Shown here piece by piece: positions 1-13,312 of a stretch of DNA of 64,000 nt (position 1 is its first letter; each line of letters starts with the position of its first letter). Source of the stretch: Cynocephalus volans (taxonomy: Eukaryota; Chordata; Mammalia; Dermoptera; Cynocephalidae); the NCBI RefSeq assembly GCF_027409185.1, contig NC_084462.1, forward strand, positions 43,472,679 to 43,536,678. The letters run 5' to 3'. The position numbers and the translations under genes are program-made. The notes under the pieces were generated by a model that worked only from the letters and a program-made list of their open reading frames with translations, did no database searches and had not been told where the DNA came from.

Positions 1-362
1 ACGGCTTCTGGGAGGATGGACAGGGCCGTCCCTCAGCCTGCAGGAAGGGGGAGTGGGGAAGACTTGAACACATCCGTGTCCCTTTCGTGGCCCTGTCCCT
101 GCAGGGGACACACCTCCTGAGCACACGGTGTGTAGGGCTGACCTTGCAGACCTCTCAGGTCCCTGCTGATGAGGAGAGGCCAAGCCTTGCAAAAGAAGAG
201 CTTGAGCAGGGGGTGCAGCCCTGCTCGCCTGCCCCAGCCTCTTACATGCCTAGGCCAGACCTTGTATCTTTATCCTATTATGCTCAGGGCCTTGTATTAT
301 AAAGCCCAGTGGGAGGTCAGACTGTAGGGACTGAAAAACCAGCCCCACCAAGGCAGACTACA

Positions 363-404
363 GGGCACCTCAGAGCAGGAGGGCACCTCAGAGCAGGAGG
401 GCAC
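363..404 (+). repeat. 18-bp tandem duplication
   Basis: The unit GGGCACCTCAGAGCAGGA occurs at 363-380 and again, identical, at 381-398, followed by the first six bases of a third copy. Confidence 0.9.
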
Positions 405-668
405 AGCACAGAGTCAAGAGGCCTGAGGGTTCTGTTTTTTTTAAAAAATATGTTTTTAAAACCTTCAGGCTCAATGAAAACAAACAAAAACCTTCAGAAT
501 TTCTTCCCAACAAAATCCCTTTTTGAGGAAACATTAGAAAGGAAAAACAAATGTCAAATTTTCTCTATATAATATTGGCTTTTATGAGTACAATAACATA
601 CGCATTATATGTATAATGTGATATTATAAATTTAAAATGCCTCCACTCACTTTAGGGCATAGTTGTTG

Positions 669-670
<2 letters not shown>

Positions 671-707
<37 letters not shown>

Positions 708-727
708 CATTATTGTCATTATTATTT
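671..727 (+). repeat. (TTA)n microsatellite
   Basis: About 12 uninterrupted TTA/ATT triplets followed by an imperfect tail (ATCATTATTGTCATTATT). Confidence 0.95.
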
Positions 728-1829
728 TGGTGGAAGAAGGTCACATTAAGATATTATTTTTTATGTTTAGTTAACAGACTATTTTTTCCTTGATTTATTT
801 TGGTCTTGTCTTTACCAAACATTCTTCCTGCTTAAGGTAAAAAATTGTTTACCGCCCTATCCTCCAGTTTGTTTTTTTTTTTCTCATTCAAATGTCAAAG
901 GTAAAGTTGATACACCAATTTCAACTCTCTGATAGACCTGGAAGCACTAAACTACTTCCTAAGAGGTAGATATGCATTTTTGTAACATTCTTTAGGGCTT
1001 TTGTGGTTAATTTTAAAGGTAACCTCTTTCCACAGGAAACAAAGGCTCAGGATTCTGCCAGATGACTTTATAAAAATGCAGTCCAGTCCTATCAATACTG
1101 TTGCAATGGCAATGACTTACAATAAAACAACAATAAAATCCATTGTGCTGGTGACTGAGTAGATTCGATGCCCACATTGCTTGGCTTCTTAGAGATGATT
1201 ATGGAGCTTCGTGTATAGTGGAAACAGATTTTCCAGTCTCCAGAAAAGCCCAGCCTGGAGTCAGAGGAAGCAGTGAGGAGAAGAGCCAGCTGTGGACATT
1301 CAGCCTTGTGACACCAGACACCAGCCACAGGAGGTGGGTCAGCCCAGCTCTTGGCTCTGCACAGTGGACATAGCCAGCCAGCGTAGGGACTGGAGTCTAA
1401 CCAGCTGGGCATGTGGGTGCTGTGCAGGGACTGCGCATGTGTTAGAAAGGGGACTGATGCTACAGGTTTCTCAGCACGTTTTCTATTACCTTTCTGTTAC
1501 CTTTCAAAGGTGTAGGAGGAAATAGTGTCTGGATTGATAATTCAATTGTCCATCAGAATTACTTACGGAGCTTAAGAAATTCACCTTGCTGGTTGCCTCT
1601 TTCACATTTTGATTCAATACTTCTGGGGTGAGAAACAAATCCGCATTTTAACAGAGTGCCAGGTACTTCTGGAGGACAGTCAGGATTCTGTTTGACCCCA
1701 CCTAGGTTTATTCCTATTAGCAGTTTCATACACTAAGAGGTGGGAAAATGCAACGGTACAGACTAATCCAAAATTTAAAAAAAAAAGATGAGAAAACACG
1801 GAACGAATAGAACATTCATCTTCAGATGG

Positions 1830-3720
1830 TAAGTATGATGGTAGATTTCAACCCAAATTTGTCCGTAATTATACTAAGTATAAAAACAGACAGTCCCAGT
1901 TGGATTTTTAAAAATCTCAACTATATGCTGCTTACAAGAGATACACTGTAAATATTCAACAAAAAGAAATACTGAATGTAAAACAGTGGAGTAAGATATA
2001 CCATACAAACCCCACCCCCCAAAAAGCTGGTGTAGCTATCCTAACATCAGACAAAGGCAAGGAGAACTAGTGCATAGTAAGAGGAATGTTTAATAATAAT
2101 GAAAGGGACCGATCTACCAGAAAAATATATGAAATTTAAATCTGTATGCACCTAATAACATAGCTTCAAAACACATAAAGAAAAATTTCACAGAATTAAA
2201 AGGAGTAACAGATAAATTTATAACCATGTTTGGGTGGTTTTAACACATCTCTCAGTATCTAATAGAACACACAGGCAAAAAATCAGTAAGGAAACAAGAT
2301 TCAAACAATGGAATTAACAAAATTGATCTAATTTATATAGAGAGAACATGGAATCAATGATTGCAGACTACTCATTCTTTTCAAGTGCATGTGGAACATA
2401 TACTTAAATAAACCATATGATGGGCCATGAAGGAAACCCCAAAATGTTTCAAAGATTCAAAATCATATAGAGTATTGTCACTGATCACAGCAAAATTAAA
2501 CTAGAAATCTGTAACAGATAGATAAATAGAAAAATCTTCATGTATTTTTTAATTAAACAATGCACTTCTAAATAACCTATACAGCAAAGAAGAAATTATG
2601 ATGGAAATAAAACATTTTAAACTAAATTATAATAAAAAAAATAACAAAAATGTGTGGGATGCAACCAATGATAAATATAGAGGAAATTTTATGGTATTAA
2701 AATAAAGAAAAAAGTAAAGAAGAAGGCTGACAAAAATCAATGATCCCAAAAAAGGTAAGAAAGGAAATTAATAAAATATAAAATAAACATATAATGGAGA
2801 GTATCAAAAAACTGAAAGTTGGTTCTTTAAATAAATTATAAAATTCTATTAAGATTGACCAAGAAAGACTCAAATAACTACTATTAGGAATGAAAAGGAT
2901 CTGTCACTATAGATCAAGCAGGGATTGAACAGATCATAAGAAAATATTGTGAACAACTTTATGCTGATAAATTTGAAGATGTAAATAAAATGTATAAATT
3001 CCTAAAAAAATTTATAACCTTTCAAAGTGAAACAAGAAGAAATAGATATCTCAATAGTGCTCTATCTAAAACAAAATTGAATCTGAAATTTTAAATACGC
3101 CCCCCCCCAAAAAAAACCAAAACACTTTAGGCCCAGATCGGTGAATTCTTCCAATATTTAAGGAAGAAATAATACAGTATTAAACTTTCCCAGAGAGAAA
3201 AAGAATAAACATTTCCAAATTTGTTTTATAAAGCCAGCATAATCTTAATACCAAAAATTTGACAAGAATATTAGAAGAATAAAAAACTACAGGCTAAGTC
3301 ATTGATGAACACAGGTGCAATTCGTAAACAGAAGCAAACTGAACTCGGCAATATGTAAAGAAGATAGTGCATGAAAAGCAAGTTAGGTTTATTTCAGGAA
3401 CTTGAGGTTGATTTAATATTTGAAAATCAATATTATTCACTGTTTTAAAAGAATAATGGAAAAAGCCATATGTCAAAAACCCTTTAATGAAATTCAGCAT
3501 ACATTTATTAAAACAAAACAAAAACAGAACCCTCTCAGCAAAGTAGGATGGAACTTTCTTAATCTGATAAATGGCATCTTCAAAAAGTGTTATTGTGAAT
3601 ATATTCACCATTGTATTTTTCATCCTAGCCCATGTAATATTTCAAAAATATTAAAAATTACAAGATTGGAAAGGAAGAAATAAAAACCATCACTGCAAAT
3701 GCAAATGCAAAAAAATGCAC

Positions 3721-3757
<37 letters not shown>

Positions 3758-5155
3758 TTTACACAGAAATACCAAGAAGTAAGACTGGCCAAGACAAGCT
3801 TTAAAAGAACAAAGTGGGAGAACTTATTCTACTAAATACCAAGACTTACTATACACTATTTAAGGCAGTGTGAAGTTGGTACAAGGATAGACAAATAGAA
3901 CAATAAAACTGTATAAAGTCTAAAAATAAACTCATGCCTACATGGATGGTATGATACCACTAATAATCAAAATTAAATTTGGCCCCTATTTAATACCATA
4001 CACAAAATAATTTCCAGGTTTTTCGTACATCTAAATGTGAAATGTAAAAAGCATCCAGAGGGAAACATAAGAGGATATCTTCATGACCTTAAGAGAGGCA
4101 AAGATTTCCTGAACAAAACAACATATCAAGTATTATTCATAAAAAAATTAATAAGATTAAATTAAAATAAATAATTTCTGTTTATCAAAAGGTATCATTA
4201 AGAGAGTGAAAATCCAGTCCATAAAATGGGAGAAAATATTTGCAACACTTATCACTGACAAAGGGCTCACATCCAGAATATATAAAGAACTCCTACAAAA
4301 GATAAAAATAATAAAAACAATGGCAACCCAATTAAAAAATAAATAAACAAGGCACTTAACCACTTTACAAATGACTATATCCAAATGTCCAATACACACA
4401 TGAAAAGATGCTCAATTTAATTAATCATGAGGAAAATGCAAAGAACAACCACCTTAAGATACCACCGTACACCTACCAGAATATCCAGAGTTAGAAAGAC
4501 TGATAGCACCAAATGGCACTCATGCGGAGCAACCAGAACTCACGTACTGCTGTGTAAATGGCTATAGCCACTTTGAAAAACAGTTTGTCATCATCTCCTA
4601 AAATTAGATATATGCATATTTTATGATCCAGCAGTTTCACTCCTAGGTACATACCTGAAAGGCATACACATGAATGGTCATATCAGCCATGTTCATAATA
4701 GCCCAGACAAGACATTTCCCAAATGTCCATCAGCAGTAGAATGGACAAGTACATTGTGGTATGTTTATACCATGGGATGTTCTATAGTAATGAAAACAAA
4801 CAAATTGATATTCACAATAATGTAGCTTCATCTCACCAATCTCAATGTTTTGCAAAAGCATCTACTTGAAAATGAATGTTCACTTTGTTTCTTTTTTTTT
4901 TATAAACTTCAAAAACAGACAAAACCAGTCTATGATGGTAAAAGTCAGAATAGTGGTTACCTCTGTGGCGAAGGAAGGGACTGTGCCTCGGTGGGGAGCC
5001 AAGCAATTTCGGGGTGCTGGTGATGTTCTGCTTCTTGACCCATGTGGTGGTTACATGACTGTGTTCAGTTTGTGCTGAATAATCAAACTGTAGACTTACG
5101 ATTTCTATACTTTTCTGTACGTATAATTTTGTAAAGTTATTAAAACGAAAAAGAG
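1830..5155 (+). mobile_element. L1 LINE remnant, ORF2 to 3' UTR
   Basis: A long A-rich stretch reads as old L1 in sense orientation. It includes ORF2-like motifs (for example CTTTTCAAGTGCATGTGGAA near 2379) and the typical L1 3' end (TGGACAAGTACATTGTGGTA near 4742), ending in a TAAAACG-type tail. Reading frames are broken throughout, so it is a dead copy or several joined fragments. A (TG)n run interrupts it. Confidence 0.85.
3723..3756 (+). repeat. (TG)n microsatellite
   Basis: Seventeen uninterrupted TG dinucleotides inside the L1 remnant. Confidence 0.95.
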
Positions 5156-6282
5156 AAAGCTAGCTACTTTTACGTCTGAGACAGCTGTCATTATTGACCA
5201 TAGTCTCTTCTTTTTTATAAAAACTTTTAGAACAAAAAAATCTTTAAAATATACATAAAAGCCCATAATCTCACTGCCAGATAATACCTATTAGCATTTT
5301 AAATAATAGTGATAAAAGTGATACACATTCATAGTTAGAACATTCCAATAATGCAAAAGTGAAAAGCTCTCTGCATAGTCTCACAGGGAAACACTCCTAA
5401 TGTTCATTGTAATTCCATCCAGAAATATCCTTATGGCTATTTTAGCAGGTATCTATTATAGAATGTGGGCTCCCCAAATATCCCCAACATACCTGTCTCT
5501 TAAGACAGAACCGAGCTTATTGCTCTTGGCAGTAAGAGAGAGCACCCCCTCAACAGAGCTGCAGCAATGCTCAGCAGAAGGGGGAGGTGCATTGCAGTGG
5601 GAACTCGAAGGTAGGCTTATGGGTCTTCCTAGGATTGGCTAAGGATGACGGAAGCGCAGTTTGGGGCTAGTGAAAGCAGCAAGGCGAAGGCTGCGAGGTG
5701 AGGGGTTCCAGTTTTAGAGCTCTTACGGAGTAAACTATCTACCAGGCTTTCTACCAAAGAGTTAATAGGTCTTGTGAGAAGGTCCTCAAATGAACATTAC
5801 AGTTATTTGCCTGGCAAAAGTTTTCTGGATTAGTAAAATTATGCTAATGAAGACAATGAACGGTCAAGTCACGTTAATGGAGACAGAGAGTTGGATGGGA
5901 GTTGGTGGTTTGTGTTCTCAGTATATACTTATGGTATCGCGTATATACTTCCGTTATCTTTATCCATGTAAATTCCGCACTAATGTGCCCCGATGAGGGG
6001 GAAATGAAGGCATGGAGGCACCTTCTGTGTGCCGCCCCTGTGACTGTGAACACCCAGAGGGGCGCATTTATCTAACTTGCACTAGGGCTCCATATAGGCT
6101 TTTGGCGGCCGTATACAGTATATATTCACAGCACAAGAAGGTCCCTCCTCCGGGTGGACACACTGTTCTGTATCTTGCTTTTTCTCGTCGCTGCACTGCT
6201 GTAGCCATTTCTCTGAAACGAGAATCGTTGACTTCTGACTTTTTTGCCCCTCTGAGATTTTTAATGTGTTGTTATTGTTTTG
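5156..6282. other. Unidentified intergenic segment
   Basis: Between an L1 3' end and a solo LTR lies about 1.1 kb that I cannot assign. The part from about 5450 to 6230 has more CpG than its neighbours and contains GTATATACTT twice (about 5921 and 5940). It could be a decayed LTR or unique DNA. Confidence 0.4.
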
Positions 6283-6287
6283 ACTTG

Positions 6288-6698
6288 TGATGGAGTTTGG
6301 ATGTGTTGTCACCTCCAAAACTCCTGTGGAAATTTGATCTCCAACGTGACAGTGTTGGAAACTGATTGAGTCATGGGGGTGGATCCCTCATGAATGGATT
6401 AATGCTCTCCCTGGGGGAGGGGGGATTAATGAGTGAATTCTCGCTCTATCAGTTTCCGCGAGAGCTCGTTGCTTTAAAAGACCCTGGCCCCCTTTTGCTT
6501 CCTCTCTCTTGCTTCCTCTCACCGTGCGATCTGCTTGTACCCGCCGGCTCCCTGCCACTTTCCACCATGAGTAGAAGCAGCCTGAGGCCCACGCCAGATG
6601 CAGCTGTCCCAGAATCCTAAGCCAAATAAACCTCTTTCCTTTATAAATTACCCAGTCTCAGGTATTTCTGTTATAGCAACACAAAACGGACTAAAACA
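6288..6698 (+). mobile_element. Solo MaLR-type LTR (MST/MLT1-like), sense
   Basis: A 411-bp element starting TG and ending CA. It is flanked by a perfect 5-bp target-site duplication, ACTTG at 6283-6287 and 6699-6703. The body has the features of mammalian ERVL-MaLR LTRs: a TTTGGATGTGTTGTCACC-type start, CATGAATGGATTAATG, AATAAA at 6625-6630 and a terminal GGACTAAAACA. No internal retroviral sequence is attached, so it is a solo LTR left by recombination between the two LTRs. Confidence 0.9.
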
Positions 6699-7148
6699 AC
6701 TTGCATCTTTTTAATGTGGATGAGATGGAGAATTTGTGTTTCTTTTATTTGCTTGCCCATTTGTCTGTTGGGTTAGTGCACTTTTCCTTATAGATTTCTA
6801 TGAGCTCCTATAAACTAAGCAGATTGATTTCTTTTCTGTTATATGTAATACAAAATTTTCCCAGTTGCTTTTGGTCTTATGATTTTATATGTAGTATTAT
6901 TGGGGGGGGACCCAGACATGAATTTAAACTTTTTTTTCTATAGTTAAATATATAAATCATTTCCTTAACAGTCTTTGGAGTCTACTTTGTGCTTGGAAAG
7001 TCTTCTCTAAACAGAATTATACTCCTTACTTTAAAACATTCATGCTTCTTTTTATAACTTATAACTCTTTGCTGCCTTTGGTATTTATTTTGGTGTAGGA
7101 AGTAAAGTTAGTAGAGATCTTTTTTTTTTTTTTTAATGGTTTGCTGGT

Positions 7149-7596
7149 TGTATTAGTCTGTTTCTGTTGCTAATAACAAAATATACTGAACTGGGTAATT
7201 TATAAAGAAAACAAAATTTATTGCTTACATATTTAGAGGCTAGGAAGTTCAAAGAGCAGGGAACAAAGCTGGTGAAGGCTTTCTTCGGTGGTTACTTCAG
7301 CGATGGCAGGTGTCACACTGCGAAATGGTGGAGCAGAGAATAAGAGAGACCAACCTCTTCATTCATTCTCCTTTTAAAGCCCTCAGAGCCATGCCCCTGC
7401 CCACCTTTATTAATCCGTTTACTATGGCATAGTCCTATAATCTAATCACTTCAAGGCCCCACCTTTCAATTACCATAATAGGATTTCCCACCCTCAGCAG
7501 TTACAGTGGGAATTAATTCTGGGGAAATGTTCAACATTCAAGTTTTGGAGGGACATTCAACATTAAGTTTTGGGGGAACATGCAACATTCAAGGCA
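7149..7596 (-). mobile_element. Solo MaLR-related LTR, antisense
   Basis: On the + strand it runs from TGTATTAGTCTG to a terminal GGCA, with a perfect 5-bp duplication CTGGT at 7144-7148 and 7597-7601. It shares blocks with the LTRs at 20763-21172 and 21886-22290 (ACCTTTCAATTACCATAATAGGA and neighbours), so all three belong to one subfamily. Its outer end has short internal repeats of CAACATTCAAG. Confidence 0.87.
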
Positions 7597-7699
7597 CTGG
7601 TTGTCCCCCAAAGCATTGGCTGAATACTTTTTTCTTTTCTCTTGTGCTTGAAATGCCACCCTTAAATTCCTGTATGTATTTTGTGTCTCTTGTCTCTTT

Positions 7700-8940
7700 C
7701 TGGACTTTCCATTCCCTTTCACCAAAGTACTTATCCAATACCAAATTGTTTTAATTAGTAATCGGTTTATTATAGGTTTTTATATCATTGAATCATAACC
7801 CATCTTTACTCTTGTTTTTCCAAATTTCATTGGTTCATTTATTTTTTTTATTTTATATCCAACATTTATTTTACTTCAAACTAGAAACTGAATGTATTCT
7901 AGAAATTTTTTTTTTAGGTCTCCTCCACCCCACCCCCACTCCCAAACCCTGATGGTATGCTATTTTGAGGTTGCTTTGAATTTATAAACTTAGGGGAATT
8001 GACCGTTTACCATGTTGAGTATTCTTACCCAAGAGTGAGTTGTGTCTTCCTATTCGCTTAAATTCTCTTTTATATTTCTCAGTAGAATTGGGAGATTTAA
8101 TTCAAAATAGACCCTGAATATTTCCTTTAAAGCTTTTACTGAGATAACTTATCTATTGATTATTGTTGTAAATAAGATCTTTACTTTCTTTATATTTTCT
8201 GGGCTTTTAAAAAATATTTAGAAAAGCTACCAATTTTTTGTATGTTAGCTGTGTAATATGCCACTCTGCTCATGTTTCTAATGGGTTTTCAGCAATTCTT
8301 GAGTTTTCTATGTATGGTAAGAAATTATCTGTAAATGACGATAAGTTCCCCCTCTTCCTCCAATGTTTCTCTTTTCTTTGTGTGAAAATGCATTGGCTGT
8401 TATCTCCACAATGCTAGTGTTGATAGAAGGCAGGCTTGTCTTATTTCTGACCTTAAAGATAATGCTTCCAGTCATTCACCATTTAACATTAGGATGGCTT
8501 TTAGTTTGGCGTGTATATTTCCCCATGTTAAGGAAGTGCACACTTATTTGTATTTCCCTAAGGCTTTTTAAAATATTTAAAAATCAGGAATGGGTATTGA
8601 ATTGCATTTCTTGGAGTGTTGATCTAATTGTTTGTCCTTTGGCCTTTTAATCTGATAGTAATAGTTTCTCTTTTATTTTCTCTCCTTTTAAACATTTTTT
8701 AATTGACATGTATTGATTGTACATATCTATGGGGTACAGAGTTATATTTCAATATGTGTATACAATGTGTGATGATCAAATCAGGGTAATTAGCATCATT
8801 ACAAAAATTTATTATTTGTTTGTGATGAGAACATTTGAAGTGGCTCTCTTCTAGCATTTGAAAACATAAAATAAATTATTTTTAGTTATAATAATAGTTT
8901 CTTACTAGTGGACTAGCCTAGCATTCCCAAGGTCAACTCA
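7700..8940 (-). mobile_element. L1 LINE remnant, antisense
   Basis: T-rich sequence reading as reversed L1 ORF2 (for example the segment about 7950-8350). At 8695-8880 it continues as the ATCTATGGGGTACAGAGT motif common in old L1 ends. No intact frame. Confidence 0.75.
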
Positions 8941-8999
8941 TCTTGGTCACAGCCTGTTATCTTTAAATGTACTGACACATTTTATTTGCAAATAATTTA

Positions 9000-9612
9000 T
9001 TTAAGATTTTGGCATAGATTATTTTTGCTTTTTAATAAACAGATTTTATATTTTAGAGCAGTTTTATGTTCACAGCAAAATGGGTAGAAGGTACAGAAAT
9101 TTCCCAAATTCCCCCTCCCACACATGCATAGCCTCCTGCATTACCAACATCCCTTACAAGAATGGTACATTAGTTAAAACTGATGAACCTCTACTGACAT
9201 GTCATTATCACCCAGAGTCCACAGTTGACATTAGCGTTCACTGTTGGTGTCATACATTCTGTGGGTTTGGACAAATATATAATGACATGTGTCCATCACA
9301 GTATTATACAGCATAATTTTAATGATGTAAAAATCCTCTATGTTCCTCCTATTCAGCTCTTCCTCTCCCACTGGCTCCCCTCACCAAACCTCTGGCAACC
9401 ACTGATCTTTTTTACCATCTCCATGGTTTTGCCTTGTCCCAAATGTTATATAGTTGGAATCATACAGCATGTAGTTTTTTCAGATTGACTTTGTTCACTT
9501 TGTAATATGCATTTAAGGTTCCTCCAGGTATTTTCATAGCTTGATAGTTAGTTTCTTTTTAGTGCTGACTAATATTCTGTTGTCTGGATGTACCACAGTT
9601 TATTTATCCATT
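9000..9612 (-). mobile_element. L1 3' UTR remnant, antisense
   Basis: Contains the reversed L1M 3'-end signature, such as CCTCTGGCAACCACTGATC near 9390 and GTACCACAGTTTATTTATCC near 9591. Confidence 0.8.
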
Positions 9613-12060
9613 CTGAATTTCCTCAGCCTAATAAAGAACATATGCAAAAACTACTGCTAACATCATACTTAATTGTGAAAGACAATGTTTTCCCCCTAAA
9701 GCTGTGGACAAGGCATATACATCTGCTCTCAGCACCCTTATTCTGACTGAAACATAGCACTAGAAGTCCTAGCCACTGCAATAAGGCAAGCCAAAAAAAA
9801 AAAAAAAAGAAAAAAGGCATATTGACTGAAAAGGAAGAAATAAAACTGTCCCTATTGGCAGATGGCATCACTGTCTATGTAGAACATCCCAAGGAATCTA
9901 CAAAACCTCCACAAAACTCTTAAAACTCATGCATGGATTCAGCAGGTCACAGACAAAAGATCAACACACAAAAAATCAACTGTATTTCTATTTACTAAAA
10001 ATAAGAATGTGGAAACAAAAATTTAAAATACATATCATTTATTATCACTCTAAATAAAATGAAACACTTAGGTATAAACTTAAGAAAACATATATGGTAT
10101 CTGTATGCTAGCATTTAAAAAACATAGAGGAAAGAAATCAAAGAAATCCTAAGAAACGGGGAGAAATACTGTGTTCGTGGATCAGAAGAACTTAGTAAAG
10201 ATGTTGATTCTTTCCAGATTGATCTATAGATTTAATACAATTCCTATCAAAAACCCACCAAGTTGTTGCTGTTAGGTAAAAACATCAAAAATCTTGTTCT
10301 AAAATTTATATGGAAAAGTATGACTCTAGAATAGCTAAAACAGTATTTAAATAGATTTAGTGGGAAGAATAACTCTACCCAGTATCAAGGATTACTATGG
10401 AGCTGCAGTAATCTAGCAGTGTGGTGTGGACAGAGGGACAGACATATAGATCAGTGGAACCAAATAGAGAACCTGGAAATAGAGCCACACAAATACAACC
10501 AACTGATTTTTGACAAAGGTGCAAAAGCAATTCAACAGAGGGAAGATAGCCTTTGTAACAAATGATGCTGGACCAATTGGATATCAAAATGAACCTTGAT
10601 CCAAGCATCACACCTATACAAAAATTAACTCAAAATGTATCATGAATTTAAATTTAACATGTAAGACCACAAACTTTTAGGAAAAAAACCCAGAAAATCT
10701 TCAGATTCTTGTAATAGGCCAAGAGTTCTTAGACTTGACATCAGAAACACCATCCATAAAAAGAAAACTGATTAATTGGACATAATCAAAATTCTAAACT
10801 TTGCTCTGTGAAAGACCTCCTTGAGAATATGAAAAGACAAGCTGCATTCTAAGGAAAATAACTGCAAACCATATATCTGACAGAAGACTTGTCTTTTCTC
10901 AAAACTTAGTATTAAAAAACAAATAATGCTATTATAAAATGGGAAAAAGGCATAAACAGATATTTGACCAAAGAGACCATAAAGATGGCAAATAAACACA
11001 TGAAAAGATGCTCAGCATGATTAGCCATTACAGAAGTGCAAATTAAAACCACAATGAGCTGTCACTACATACCAACCAGAATGGCTAAAATAAAAATACT
11101 GATATATCTACTTATTATAGATATTCTTATAAAAGATAGAAAATAAAAATAAATTAGCATGCAAGAAGAACCAAAAAACAACAAAACAAAACAAAAACAA
11201 AAATAGTGATAATGCCAATTGCTGGTGAAAATGTAGAGAAACTGAATCATTCATACATTGCTGGAAGGAATGTAAAATGGTACATCTCTTCTGGAAAATA
11301 GTTTGGCAGTTATTTTTCAAACTAAAAAGGCAACTACCATATGACCCAGTTGCACTCTTGGGCATTTACTCCAGAGAAATGGAAACTAATGTTCACAGAA
11401 AAACCAGTAAACAAACGTTCATAAATAATTCAAATGAATTATTTATTCAAATAAATAAGGTGTGATTTATCCTGAAAACAACCCTGATGTCCTCAATGGA
11501 TGAACTGGTAAAAAAACTGCAGTACATCCATACCTTTCTACTCAGTGACAAAAAGGAATAAACTGTTGATACACCCAACACCTAGGACAGATCTTAAGGG
11601 AATTATGCTGAGTGAAAAAAGCCAATCTCCAAAGGTTCCATATTGTATAAGTCTATTTACATAATATTTTTGAGATAATGTTATTATAGGCATAAAAAAC
11701 AGATTAGTGGTTTCTAAGAGTTAGGGCTTTGTGGGGCAAATGAGTAGCTATAATGAGGTAGCCTGAGGGAGACTTGTGGCAAAGGAAGAGTTCTGGATCC
11801 TGATTGTGGTGGTAGTTACACAGAGCTACACATGTGGTAAAATTGCATAGAACTATACACACACACAATAGGTGCATGTATAACTAGTAAAATCTGGATA
11901 AACATTGTGGGTTATACTATTGTCAACTTTGTGGTTATGATATTATACTCTATTTATACAAAATGCTATCATTGGGGGCATAGGGACACAGTGTACACAG
12001 GACCTCCCTATATTTTTTCTAACTCCTGTGAATCTATAATAATTTCAAAATAGAAAGTTA
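9613..12060 (+). mobile_element. L1 LINE remnant, sense
   Basis: A-rich old L1 ORF2 and 3' UTR. Landmarks are GATCTATAGATTTAATACAA near 10222, ATAGATCAGTGGAACCAAAT near 10446 and the 3'-UTR block about 11480-12050. Frames are broken by many stops. Confidence 0.85.
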
Positions 12061-12249
12061 AAAAATGTTTTATCACATACTTGCAACATCTGTGTCATTT
12101 TGGTATTAGCACCTGTTAACTGTCTTTTCCCATTCACATTGAGATTTTCCCAGTTCTTGGTATGACAATTGATTTTTTATGGTATCCTGAACACTTTGCT
12201 TATTATATTGTGCGACTCTGGATCTTATTTAAATCTTCTGTTTTATCAA

Positions 12250-12670
12250 ACCTCCTCTGACATCATCCTGGTGAGGAAAAGGAGGGGAGGAGCTGCTTCA
12301 TTACTACCTGGTGAAGGTGGAAATCCAGGTTCCCCACTTTGCCTCTGCTGACGCCAGGGGCAGAAGTGTGCCTCCTTAGTGCTAGGTGAAGTTGGAGTCA
12401 GGCTCCTCCTAGACTTCTGCTGACACACTGACATCACTCTGGTTGGTGAGAGTGTAATGAGTAATGAGCACCTCATTACTATTCCCCACATGGCTTCTAC
12501 AGACACTGCAAAATAAGGTGAGCCTTCATTATCATTAGAAGGTGGTGAAAGTCCCAGTTCCTCACTCAACCTTCTCTGACACACCCCCCATGGGAAGCGG
12601 GAGAGGTATGTCTCCTGATAGCTGGCTGAAAGTCTAGGTTCCTTGGCTCATGCTGTCAGAGGTGGGAGGG
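12250..12670. repeat. Degenerate tandem units (about 80-110 bp each)
   Basis: Four to five diverged copies of a pattern: CTGACA(C/T), a GC-rich run, TCATTACT, a GGTG-rich stretch, then CAGGTTCC and CTC. Such units are known from the 3' parts of some old L1M families, so this is probably L1-derived and not a satellite. Confidence 0.6.
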
Positions 12671-12679
12671 AGAGGCCAC

Positions 12680-12683
<4 letters not shown>

Positions 12684-12724
<41 letters not shown>

Positions 12725-12742
12725 CATGCATGTGTGTGTCCT
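12684..12742 (+). repeat. (TG)n microsatellite, imperfect 3' end
   Basis: About 18 TG dinucleotides followed by CGTGCATGCATGTGTGTGT. Confidence 0.95.
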
Positions 12743-13309
12743 GTGTGGTGGTTGGCTGGAGTAGGAAAGTTATTGTCTAAAAGTTTTCTGTCTTGTTGGA
12801 CTTCCTTTTTCCTAGTCTTTTGGCTAGAAAGAGCAAGCTTTTTTGAAGACTGTCTGTGAACATTGGCATTTCCAGTTTGCCAGCTTTTCCAGCACGCAGA
12901 CTAGGATATATGAGGCAAATAAATAAATCAGGAATTTGTCACCATGTTGTTCCTTGGGCATTGAGGTCCTTAGCCAGTCTGCCTTCTTTTCTCCACTTTT
13001 TTAATCTTCTTCTGTTTGTGTTATGTATAATGTCCAGGTTTTTTAAGTGTACTTACTTACCAGGAGGAATAGGGAAAAGTGCATTTATTCCATCTTGTCC
13101 AAAAGTCTTTTCTTTTAATAACTAAGTTTACTCCATTTATATTTATTGGTATCATACTTAGATTTTTCTCAATTCTCTTTTCTTAATTTCAGTTTTTGAT
13201 TCTTCTCCTTTTCTCTTTTCTATGGGGATTATTTTGCAGTGCATGTTGGTGTGTGTTTTCCTTCTGCTAATTTGGAAGGTTTACAGTTGTGCTAGTATTA
13301 CTAATGATT

Positions 13310-13312
<3 letters not shown>

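Larger units (their letters stand above)
1..1740. other. Intergenic DNA without a recognised gene
   Basis: Mixed-composition DNA with two simple repeats (listed separately) and no exon-like or clearly transposon-derived segment that I can name. Short open frames here have no recognisable protein content. Confidence 0.5.
12061..13312 (-). mobile_element. L1M-type remnant, antisense, with GC-rich repeat units
   Basis: The left part (GACTCTGGATCTTATTTAAA near 12214) matches the reversed end of old L1M elements. It is followed by a patch of degenerate GC-rich units (separate entry) and then T-rich reversed L1 to about 13310. Confidence 0.65.
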
